DNA of 64,000 nucleotides, taken from positions 125,548,997-125,612,996 of the forward strand of contig NC_134097.1 of NCBI RefSeq assembly GCF_000715075.1, read 5' to 3'. Shown here piece after piece: positions 45,116 through 55,705 of the stretch. This stretch comes from Nicotiana tabacum. Taxonomy: Eukaryota > Streptophyta > Magnoliopsida > Solanales > Solanaceae. The notes beneath the pieces were generated by a model. The model saw only the letters and a program-made list of their open reading frames with translations. It was not told where the DNA came from and did not search any database. The translations under genes and the position numbers were made by a program. Within the stretch, counting starts at the first letter, position 1. The number at the start of each line of letters is the position of its first letter.

Positions 45116-48011
45116 TGTCACGACCCGAAATTCCTACCATCGGGATCGTGATGGTATTTCACTCGCTAGGCAAGCCAACGTTAGAGTTTTATTAACCATT
45201 TTCTTTTACAATTCATTAGATACAATAAACAGGTTAAAACATGTGATCATAACTACGGAAGTAAGTAAAAACTGCTTCATTTATAAACTAATGCCAGAAC
45301 TATTACTACTGCTGCCCAGAAACTGGTGTCACAATCCACGAACCAACTATGAATATCTATAAACATTGGTCTGAAGAAAATTTAAATCTGTTTGGAAAGA
45401 AAGGAAAACGGGAATGTAGAAACATAGAAGGAGACGCCACGGCCTGTAGACGCCAGCATGACTACCTTGGGTTTGCTAGATGAAATGTCTGCATTCGACC
45501 ACACGATCACCCACTACCAGCACCAAAATTTGCACAGAAAGTGAAGAGTGTAGTATCAGTACAAACGACCCCATGTACTGGTAAGTGCGGAGCCTAACCT
45601 TGACGAGGTAGTGACGAGGCTACGTTGAGGCATTTACAATATAACCTGCATACAATATATAATAAAGCAAAAAAGAAGTACGAAACGAAATGGGACAGTA
45701 ACTTGTAGCAAAAATAAATACGGAACTCAGTTATCTTGCCAATACTCAGCTATAACTAATCCTTAAGAGAGTTACAATGCTACAGAATAAGATCACAGCA
45801 AAAGAAGAATACATAAACAACAAAATGATGTAGTGCGCATCCCGATCCCACTATATCATATGTAACAATATGAACATTCACCCTTATTACTCTATATCAA
45901 TCCACCCTTATTACTCATGTTGTGGCGCGCAATCCGATCCTACCAGACAATAGTAATCCACCCTGATTACTCCTCAATATATCACCATTATTTCTCATGT
46001 TGAGGCGCGCAACCCGATCCCACCAGACAATTTTTACCCTTATTCCTCTTTAATATAGCACCCTTATTCCTCCTATTGCGGCGTGCAACCCCATCCCACC
46101 ATATCAATACCAATCACACAATAAGAATATAATTTGCACAATTTAGCTCAAAATCCTCCACAATATTTAAGCCCCAATCCAAAGCAAACAGAAGGCTATA
46201 CAATTATAAAACTTCACTCAATAAATACTACACAGTGAGACCAACCAAAATATACTATAAAACACCAGTAAACCAGCTTAAACCAATATTGTAAAATAAT
46301 GAAACTACGGAAGGAATAACTAATACCTTCAATAAAGAAAACAACATCTAACAAGAAGCAATTAGACATGGAAGCATCAATAAGCATGTAACAGTTAAGA
46401 CACGAAGACAGTATATTAGGAACGGGGAAGGGAACAAGCTAATAAAAATAATTTGGCGACGCATAGGTACTCGTCACCATACCTATATGCCACGCACATG
46501 GAATTGCACATAGCAATTAAGTCGGGGATCCCTAATCCCTCGAGTCAAAATTAGACCAAACACTTACCTCGATCCATATGCCAACTCAAAGCTCAATTAT
46601 TGCTTTTCCTCTAGTTTCCACCTCCGAACCACTCGTATATAGTCATAATTAACTTAATAACATCAATTATCACTAAAGAAATCAATTCCAAAAAAAAAAA
46701 TTATAAGTTTCCCAACATTTTTCCCAAAAAGTCAAAAACCGACCCCAGGCCCGCTTAGTCAAAACTCAAGGTTCGGATCAAAATCCATTCACCCACGAGG
46801 CCAAATATACAATTAGTTTTGGAAACCGACCTCAATTTGAGGTCTAAATCCCAACATTTCGAAATTCCTAAGTTCTACCCAAAAATCCCCAATTCCACCA
46901 TGAAAAACCCTAGATTCTAGGATGAAATCCTGTAAAAAGAAGTAAAAGATTGAATGAAATGAGTTAAGATTCAGTTACCTATGATTTGGGAAAGAAATGG
47001 TCTTTGGAAAATCGGCTCTTGAGGTTTAGGTTTTGAAAAAATGGGAGAATGAATGAAAAATTCCATCTAAGTCTAGACTTATCAGTTGCAGATGTCGCAT
47101 TTGTAACCTGAGCTTCGCATTTGTAACCTCGCAAATGCGAGAAAAGTATCGCAAATGCGAACTACTTGCATTTCTGCAGCTATCGCTAATGCGAAGTCCC
47201 AGTCGCAAATGCGAACCTGGACTTTCGCAAATACGGCCTATTATTCTCAAATGCGAACTACCCACTTCCCTCCCCTACTTCGCTAATGCGAACATTCTTC
47301 ACAAATGCGAGGCTCGCATTTGCGAGACCTGTAGACCTGAAGCACACCAGCAAATTTTCTTAAGTCCAAAACACTCCGTAGCCAATCCGAAACTCACCCG
47401 AGTCCTCGGAGCTCCCAAACATGCACACAAGTCTTAAAGTATCAGACGAACATGATGGCGTGAACAAATCGCTAGAGTAACACCTAGAACTACAAATTTA
47501 GCACCAAATTGTATGAAATTTTCAAGAAAGTTTTAAAACTTCTATTTTTCCAACCAAAAGTCCGAATCACGTCAAATCAATCTCGTTTCTCACCAAATTT
47601 CACAGATAGGAGATAAATGTTATATTAAACTTGTATCGGGCTCTCGAACCAAATCAAATTCCTTAAATCATTAGATTTTCTATCTTACATTTTTCATCAA
47701 AAATTTATTTCTCGGGCCTGGGACCTCGAAATTCGATTCCGGGCGTACGCTCAGATCCCATATTTTACTGCGGACCTACCGGGACCGTCAAAACATGGGT
47801 CCGGGTCCGTTTTCCCAAAACGTTGACCGAAGTCAACTAAAATCAATTTTTAAGCAAAAAATTGTTATTTTCATAAATATTTCACATAAAGTCTTTCCGA
47901 AATCACGCCCGGACTGCGCACGCAAATCAAAGAGAAATGAAATGAGATTTTTAAGGCCTCAGAATACGGAATCAAGTTCTAAAACATATGATGACCCTTT
48001 AGGTCATCACA
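45116..48011 (-). repeat. 5' LTR of element B
   Basis: 2,896 bp with TG...CA ends. It closely matches the interrupted LTR 32137-41600, including shared subfamily arrays: CGCGCAACCCGATCC units at about 45830-46100 and TCGCAAATGCGAA units at about 47090-47330. Confidence 0.94.
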
Positions 48012-48392
48012 CTCTCCGGCCTAATTAAATACATGTATATCCAGAGATGGATTTAGGATCTTGGGAAGATGAGCATACTATTATGAAAAGTTGAATTCAG
48101 AATATAAATTGTATGAGTCCAATAAGCTTTAATTCATACTATTGCATTCATTACACTTTTGAAATTATAAATTTTATTTTTTTTTAAATAGAAATTTTCT
48201 TATATCTATATCTATATCCCGTGTTGAAAATATTGGGATATGTTGAACCCATTAAAGAGATACCATATTATCCACTGCTACTAAGTTTAATAAATACATT
48301 TGTTTAATCATATAAAATTTTATATTGACAAAAAAAGAATAGAAATTTTAATATGTGACACAAGACATGCCCATCTCCAATGGGTGCCTAGG
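48012..48392. other. Spacer between elements B and C with MITE remnant
   Basis: Holds a probable copy of the hAT MITE family at about 48042-48279, beginning CAGAGATGGATTTAGG and ending near TATCCACTGCTA, with eroded ends. The remaining 110 bases are AT-rich. The last five bases, CTAGG, are the left target copy of element C. Confidence 0.55.
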
Positions 48393-51300
48393 TGTAATGA
48401 CCCAAGAGGTCATAACTTGTTTATAAATGAAATTCTGCGTTCCGAGGCTTTAAAAACCTCTTTTAGCATCACCTCAATTTGCGTGAGTAGTTCGGGCGCG
48501 TAGCCGAAAAGCTTATATATGAAAATATATTAAAAAATGATAAGTTTTGACTATAAAATGAATTAATTTGACTTCAGTAAACGTTTTGGGTAAACGGACC
48601 CAGACACGTAATTTGACTGTCCCGGAGGGTCCGTAGGAAAATATGGGACTTGGGCGAATGCTCGGAATCGAAAACCGTGGTCCCAAACCCGAGAAATGAA
48701 TTTTTAAAGAAAATTATTTTCTGAAATGGTTTAAAGGATTTGGAAATGAATTTTGATTAGAACATGTTGGTATCGGGCCCGTATTTGATTCCAGCATTGG
48801 TACAGGTCTTATATGTGATTTAAGATAATTTTGTGAAGTTTGATAAGAAACAGAATCCGTTTGACGTGATTTGGACCTTAAATGCAAAATTTGATGTTTA
48901 AAGAAGTTTTGGGAAATTTTTATTGATTTTGAGGTTTAATTCATAGTTGTTGATGTTATTTTAGTGATTTAAATGCACGAGCGAGTCCTTATGATATTTT
49001 TAGGGTGGTGTGCATGTTTGGTTTGGAGCCCTAAGGTCTCGAGTGAGTTTTGGATAGGCCGCGGGGTGAAATTTTGGACTTAAGGAATTGCAGGCCTGCA
49101 GGCTTCGCATTTCCCAACCTCCCTTCGCAATTCCCAGTTCGCATTTCCCAATCTCCCTTCGCAATTCCCAGTTCACTTTCCCAACCTCCCTTCGCAATTC
49201 CCAGTTCGCATTTCCCAACCTCCCTTCGCAATTCCCAGTTCGCCTTTCCCAACTTCCCTTCGCAATTCCCAAGCCAGCAGAGGTTGGGGTTCGCAATTGC
49301 GAACCCTTGTTCGCAATTCCCATACCTACGACCTGCAACTTTATACTTAGACGATTTTAAACCTATTTTTCATATTCTCTCAAAACATAAACCACTAGGG
49401 CGAGTTTTCAAAGGCTTCTTCTTCTCCAAATCAATTGTAAGTCATTTTTAACTAGTTTTCTTCAATCATTATCATCTTTTAACATGATTTCAACTTAAAA
49501 TCAATGATTTTCATGGGGAAAATTGGGTGTTTTGAGTAGAACCTAGAATTTTAAAAATTGGGGATTTGGACCTCGATTTGAGGTCCGATTTCAAAACAAA
49601 TTATATATTTGGGTTCGTAGGGGAATGGGTAATCGGGTTTTGGTTCGAACCTCGGGTTTTGACCATGTGGGCTCGGGGGCGATTTTTGACTTTTTCGGCA
49701 AAACTTTGGAAAACTCATTTTCATACATTGGGGTAGATTCATTTAGCGTTTATTGATGTAATTAAGTAACTTGTGGCTAGATACAAGCAAATTGGTGGTG
49801 GAATCAAGGAGTAAAGCTATAATTGAAACGCGAATTGTGTTCGTGGCATCGAGGTAAGTGTTTGGTCTAACCTTAGCTTGAAGGATTAGGAGTTGTGTCC
49901 TATTTGCTATTTATTTCTTGTTGAGTATGAGTTATAGGCATGGTGACGAGTATCTATACGTTGGTGTCGAGCATGACCGTGAGTCTTATATTGTGATTTT
50001 CATGACTTCGTTGTATTATTCATGTCTCGGTGAAGGGTTCTATTGTTGTGTAAAGTTTGTGGAAAGAATTGTGACCAATGAACATTGAGGAGCGTTGGCT
50101 CAAGTTGTATAATGAATTGTGAAAGTATAAGTGATAATTGAACCTCTAGAGCATTGGCTCGAGTTGTGAAATGAATTATGAAGTAAAAGTGAGAAAGAGG
50201 AGAGATCATTATGTTGCCCCCTTGCCGGGCTATTGTTGAGTTGTGGTTCCCTTGCATTGTGTTCTTAATTGGTATTACGGATGCTTATGTTGATGATTCT
50301 TTGTGTTGGGTAAGGGTTATGGTTATTCTCGAGTAACAAGTTTGATTATAGCTGAGGTAGTTAGATGTTAGAACAAGTTTGGTTATAGCTGAGGTAGTTA
50401 GATGTTGTAACAAGTTTGATTATAGCTGAGGTAGTTAGATGTTGGAACAAGTTTGGTTATAGTTGTTTCTCCCTTGCCGGGACGTAATTACTTATGCTGT
50501 AGAATCCCTTGCCGGGATAGTGTAGACCTTATTGATCCCTTGTAGGGACTCTCGTTATAATTGTAAATATTACATGTGGATCTGGTTGCACGCCGCAACA
50601 ATGTTATATGTGGATCGGGTTGCACGCCTCAACAATGTTATATGTGGATCCGATTGTACGCCGCAACAATGATATATGAGGATCGGGTTGCACGCCACAA
50701 CAATGTTATATGGGGATCGGGATGCACACCGCAATAATATTATATGTGGATCGGGTTGCACGCCGCAACAATATTATATGTGGATCGGGTTGCACGCTGC
50801 AACAATAATAAATGATATGGATCGGGTTGCATGCCACAACACTGTCGTTATATATTGGGGTAGGGTTGCGCGCCACGACAATTATTGATACAAGTGTGTT
50901 TTGTTTGGATATTAGTTTCTTTTGTTTTGTTGTCAATTCTAAACTGCCCTTAGACTGTTACTCTGGATTTACTGTTAATACCGGTATACCCCCGCAACAT
51001 GTTTCCCCCTCCCACTTTTACTTGCTTATTCATGCTTTACTTTCCGCTATATATTATATAATGCACAAGTTTATTTGGTAGTCTGGTCCTAGCCTCGTCA
51101 TTACTTCACCGGTTTTAGGCTAGACACTTACCAGCACATGGGGTCGGTTGTGCTGATACTATACTCTGCACTCTTTTGTGCAGACTCCAGTGTTGTAGAC
51201 TTCGGACCGTGGTGGAATTGCTGATTCTGGTTCATCAGGCAGCCCGAGGTAGTCTTGCAGGCATCCGTAGGCCCTGGCATCTCTCTCTATCCCTATTTCC

Positions 51301-51621
51301 TATTTCATTTCCCTTTTATTTAGAAACAATGTACTGTTATTTCTTCTGACTTTGTATGTAGCAATCTTAGACCGTCTGTGACACTGTGACACCAGTTTTT
51401 GGGTGGTCAAGGCTTAAGTATTTGTAATAGAAACCGATTTCATATATTTTATTGTTGTCTTCTGCTTAAGTTTGGATTTCCACTGTTATCACGTTATCGC
51501 CTTATATTTATTAAAAAGAAATAATTGGGTAAAGAAGTAAGTAGTTAAAGGATTGGCTTGCCTAGCTCACATTAGTAGGCGCCATCATGACTCTCGAGGG
51601 TGGGAAATCCGGGTCGTGATA
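48393..51621 (+). repeat. 5' LTR of element C
   Basis: 3,229 bp, starting TGTAATGACC and ending GGGTCGTGATA (the final CA mutated to TA). Palindromic slot at about 49105-49330 with CCCTTCGCAATTCCCAGTTC units. A GAGGTAGTTAGATGTT array lies at about 50355-50455. The GGGTTGCACGCCGCAAC array is at about 50575-50875. Confidence 0.93.
49105..49330. repeat. LTR array, TTCGCAATTCCCAG units
   Basis: Seven or so tandem units of about 34 bases built from CCAACCTCCCTTCGCAATTCCC AGTTCGCATT-type words (no unit is perfectly conserved), ending with TTCGCAATTGCGAA, a perfect palindrome. Long frames on both strands here are translated repeat and not genes. The same array is at 56395-56640. Confidence 0.9.
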
Positions 51622-51624
51622 AGT

Positions 51625-51636
51625 TGGTATCAAAGC
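51625..51636 (+). other. Primer binding site of element C
   Basis: TGGTATCAAAGC, one mismatch (G to A) from the initiator tRNA-Met complement, three bases after the LTR. Confidence 0.85.
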
Positions 51637-51821
51637 TCTAGGTTACATGGGTCTCACAGTTCATAGACAATCTTAGTAGAGTTTGAGGGATCGATACGGA
51701 GACGTTTGTATTTATCCTCAAAGCCTACAGAGTTAGGAAAGACTTCACATCTATTCTTTGCTGTCGTGCGATTTTGATTTGTCAATGCTAAATTGAAACC
51801 TCTATTCTTGTCCTTTCGCGA

Positions 51822-52330
51822 ATGGCGAGGTCATGTACCGCTTATTCAGCCGAACAACAACACATTCCGGTGATAAATTAGCTACGTTTCTGGAGGCTTT
51901 GTGGAGGTTGGATAGGTTTCACCAAGCTCTTCACTACTACTTTCAGTGGTGCATCTTCTGAGGATCCCTAAGATTATCAAGATAGTTGTCATGAGGTTCT
52001 CAGGAACATGGGGATCATAGAGACCAATGGGGTCGATTTTGCTACTTTTCTCTTGTCTGGATCCTCCAAGACTTGTTGGAGAGATTATTTTTTGGGTAGA
52101 CCAGTTAGGTCATCAGTTTTGACTTGAGAACAGTTCACGCAACTATTTTTTGGTAAAGTTTCTCCCCATCACTGAGACAGAGAGTGAGGAGGTTCATTGG
52201 GGGACTCGTACAGCCCCCTCAGTTAGCTAGAGGTGGAGGTAGAGGTATTAGAGGTGGAGGTAGAGATGCTAGAGGTGGAGGTAGAGGTATTAGAGGTGGA
52301 GGTGCAGGTACTGTTCTGGTTTGTGGTAGA
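51822..52330 (+). pseudogene. Deleted gag remnant with RGGG repeats, element C
   Basis: The start ATGGCGAGG (51822) is retained. Most of the N-terminal region is deleted; the capsid core resumes at about 51900 (LWRLDRFHQALHYYFQ in a shifted frame). A second deletion joins the end of the capsid region to the Gly/Arg-rich segment and removes the zinc knuckle. That segment, at about 52225-52305, is expanded to four to five RGGGRG repeats of 18 bases (GGTGGAGGTAGAGG). The zinc-knuckle loss means it could not package RNA. Confidence 0.8.
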
Positions 52331-54010
52331 GAAGCTTCGGTTTTATTTTGCGTCATATCTGGTCATGCCTAGTGATTTTTTGAGTGCCCCTGTTTATGTG
52401 TCTACATCGGTGGGTGATTCTATTGTGGTGGATCATGTCAATTGGTGGTGGCTGGAGGTCTTGAGACTCGTGTAGATTTGCTTCTTCTAGACATGGTTGA
52501 TTTCGATGTCATATTAGGGATGGACTGGTTATCACTTTACCACGCTATCTTGGGCTGTCATGCCAAGACTGTGACCTTAGCCTTACAGGGTTTTCCTCGT
52601 TTAGAGTGGAGAGGGACTCCTAGTCGTTCTACCCGTAGTGTTATCTCTTATGTGAAGGCTCGGCGTATGGTCGAGAAGGGGTGTTTGGCCTATTTGGCCT
52701 ATGTTCGTGATTCTAGTGCTGAGGTTCCTTCTATTGATTTTGTGCCTGTTGTTCATGAGTTTCCTGAGGTATTTCCTTCAGACCTGCCGGGTATGCCACT
52801 CGACGGTGGTATTGAGTTTTTCATTGATTGGGATCGGTGCACTCAGCCTTTTTCTATTCCACCGTATTGTATGGCCATGCCTGAGTTGAAAAAGTTGAAG
52901 GAGCAGTTGCAAGACTTGCTTGAGAAGGGTTTCATTAGGCCGAGTATTTTGCCTTGGGGTGCGCCAGTGTTGTTGCTAAGAAGAAGGACGGATCGATGAG
53001 GATGCGTATTAATTACCGATAGTTGAACAAGGTTACAATCAATATTAAGTATCCATTGCCGAGGATTGATGATTTGTTTGATCAGATTCAGGGTGCCAAT
53101 GTATTTTCGAAGATTGACTTGAGGTCTGGCGACCATCAGTTGAGGATTAGGGCATCTGATGTCCCTAAGACAGCTTTTCGTACTCGGTACGGGCATTATG
53201 AGTTCTTGGTTATGTCATTCGGGTTGACAAATGCCCTCACAACCTTTATAGATTTGATGAACCGAGTGTTCAGACCTTATTTGGATTCGTTCGTAATAGT
53301 CTTCATTGATAATATTTTGATCTATTCCCGCAGTTGGGAGGAGCACGAGCAACATCTTAGGGTGGTTCTTTAAAACTTGAGGGATAGCCAGTTATATGCT
53401 AAGTTCTCGAAGTGTGAGTTCTGGTTGAGTTCAGTTGCATTCCTTGGTCATGTTGTATCAGTAGAGGGAATTCAGGTTGATCCGAAGATGATTGAGTCAG
53501 TAAAGAATTGGCCTAGACTAGTATCAGCTACAGAGATTCGGAGTTTCTTGGGATTGGCAGGCTACTATTGTCAGTTCATGGAGGGGTTCTCATCTATTGC
53601 AGTCCTGATGACCAGGTTTACCTAGGAGGGTGCCCAATTCAGATGGTCGGATGAGTTTTAGGCGAGCTTTGAGAAGCTCAAGACAGCTCTGACTATGGCA
53701 CCAGTGTTGGTTTTGCCCACAGGTTCAGGGCCTTATATAGTTTATTGTGATGCACCTCGTATTGGACTCGGCATAGTGTTGATACAGGATGGCAAGGTCT
53801 GCCTATGCTTTGTAGCAGTTGAAGATTCATGAGAAGAACTATCCGGTTCATGATTTGGAGTTGGCAGCCATTGTCCACGCGTTAAAGATTTGGAGGCACT
53901 ATCTATATGGCGTGGTATGTGAGTTGTTCATGGATCACAAGAGTCTGTAGTACTTTTTCAAGCAAAAGGAGTTGAATTTGAGGCAGAGAAGGTGGTTGGA
54001 GTTGTTGAAA
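52331..54010 (+). pseudogene. Degenerate protease-RT-RNase H of element C
   Basis: The protease N-terminal active-site region is damaged, but VDFDVILGMDWLSLYHAIL remains near 52497. The linker ELKKLKEQLQDLLEKGFIRP is intact. RT has [19 protein letters not shown] and [18 protein letters not shown]. The catalytic motif reads FIDN (53302-53313) instead of FIDD, a GAT to AAT change that removes a metal-binding Asp. RNase H is represented by [18 protein letters not shown] with shifts. Stops lie near 53021 (CAG to TAG), 53371 (CAA to TAA), 53623, 53658 and 53948 (CAG to TAG). Inactive. Confidence 0.9.
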
Positions 54011-55690
54011 GACTATGATATCACCATATTATATCATCCGGGAAAGGCCAATGTGGTGGCCGATGCTTTGAGTAGGAACTCAGCTAGTATGGGCAGTCTT
54101 GCTTATATTCCGGTCAGTGAGAGTCCGCTTGCTTTGGATGTTTGGGCTTTGTCCAATCAGTTCGTGAGGTTGGATGTTTCTGATCCCAGTCGGGTGTTAG
54201 CTTGCACGGTCGCTCGTTCTTCTTTATTGGAGCGTATCCGTGATCAACAAAATGATGATCCCTATTTGTGTGTCCTGAGAGACACGGCGCAGCATGGAGG
54301 TGCCAAGCAGGTTACCTTAGGTGATGACGGAGTTCTGAGATTGCAGGATCGAGTTTGTGTGCCATATTGGACGGGCTTCGAGAGTTGATTTTAGAGGAGG
54401 CCCATAATTCCCGGTACTCTATTCATCCGGGCGCCACAAAGATGTATCAGGATTTGGAAGCATTATTGGTGGTGGAGAATGAAGTAGGATATCATTGCAT
54501 ATGTGGCTCGGTGTTTGAATTGTCAGCAGGTTAAGTATGAGCATCAGAGTCCTCGTGGTTCATTTCAGAAGATTGAGATTCCTGAGTGGAAGTGGGAGCG
54601 TATCACTATGGACTTTGTTGTTGGTCTCCCATGGACTCAGAAGAAGTTCGATGCAGTGTAGGTTATTGTTGATAGACTGACCAAGTCAGCGCATTTCATT
54701 CCTATGACAGTCTTCTATTCTTTCGAGAGGTTAGCGGAGATCTATATCTGGGAGATTGTTCGCCTTCATGGTATGCCCGAGTCTATCATTTCGGATTGAG
54801 GTACGCAGTTTACCTCCCATTTCTGAAGAGCAGTTCAGCGAGAATTGGGCACACGGGTTGAGTTGAGCACAACGTTTCATCCTCAGACGGACGGGCAGTC
54901 CGAGCGAACTATTTAGGTTTGGAGGATATGCTCCGAGCTTGTGTCATTGATTTTGGAGACTCGTGGGATCCGTTTTTGTCTTTAGCAGAGTTTTCCTACA
55001 ACAACAACTACCAGTTGAGTATTCGGATGGCTCCTTATGAGGCTTTATATTATAGGCGGTGTCTGTCTCCGGTTGGATGGTTTGAGCCGGGAGGGGCTCG
55101 GTTATTGGGTACGGATCTGGTTCAGGATGCCTTGGACAAGGTCGGGATCATTCAGGATAGGCTTCGTACAGCTCAGTCTAGGTAAAAGAGTTATGCCAAC
55201 CGCAAGGTGCGAGATTTGGCTTTCATGGTCGGTGAGCGGATATTGCTTCGAGTGTCGCCTATAAAGGGCGTGATGAGATTTGAGAAGAAGGGCAAGCTTA
55301 GCCCTAGGTTCATTGGTCCGTTTGAGATTCTTGATCGAGTGAGAGAGGTGGCATATAGACTTGCATTGCCGCCGAGCTTATCAGCTGTGCATCCAGTGTT
55401 TCATGTGTCCATGCTTCGGAAGTATCACGGCGATCCATTCCACATGTTAGATTTCAACACTGTCCAGTTGGACAAGGACTTGTCTTATGTGGAGGAGCGG
55501 GTAGCTATTCTAGACCAGCAGGTTCGCCAGTTGAGATCGAAGAGTTTTTCTTCTGTTCGTGTTCAGTGGAAAGGTCAGACTCCTGAGGCATCGACCTGGG
55601 AGCTTGAGTCAGATATGTGGAGCCGTTACCCCCATCTTTTCCCCGACTCAGGTACTTTCTTCTTCTGTCCATTCGAGGACGAACGGTTGT
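54011..55690 (+). pseudogene. Degenerate integrase and chromodomain-like tail of element C
   Basis: Starts with [20 protein letters not shown]. The integrase zinc finger (VARCLNCQQVKYEHQ) is intact near 54500. Core motifs: KWERITMDFVVGLP, SIISD*GTQFTSHF near 54785 with the same CGA to TGA stop as element A, then TDGQSERT near 54886. Downstream: KGKLSPRFIGPFEIL, HPVFHVSMLRKYHGD. The chromodomain-like module at about 55500-55640 (VAILDQQVRQLRSKSFSS, VQWKGQTPEASTWE) is in one frame and well preserved. Extra stops near 54658 (TGG to TAG), 54825 (TGG to TGA) and 55183 (CAA to TAA). Confidence 0.9.
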
Positions 55691-55693
55691 TTT

Positions 55694-55705
55694 AGAAGTG
55701 GAAAA
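55694..55705 (+). other. Polypurine tract of element C
   Basis: AGAAGTGGAAAA directly before the 3' LTR. Confidence 0.7.

Larger units (their letters stand above)
32137..48011 (-). mobile_element. Ty3/Gypsy chromovirus-like retrotransposon B
   Basis: An antisense relative of element A, flanked by CTATC (32132-32136) and CTCTC (48012-48016), a 5-bp duplication with one mismatch. Order on the minus strand: 5' LTR (45116-48011), PBS, protease, RT, RNase H, integrase, chromodomain-like tail, PPT, 3' LTR (32137-41600, split by element D). The gag region is missing: sequence resumes directly after the PBS with text matching the segment just upstream of protease in element A. It has frameshifts and stops and is not autonomous. 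Confidence 0.93.

Noticed and set aside
49000..49451. Repeat peptides with GNCEGRLGNAN-like or FPTSLRNSQF-like units on both strands
   Set aside because: Translation of the TTCGCAATTCCC array in the element C LTR, repeated at 56249-56654; not a repeat protein.
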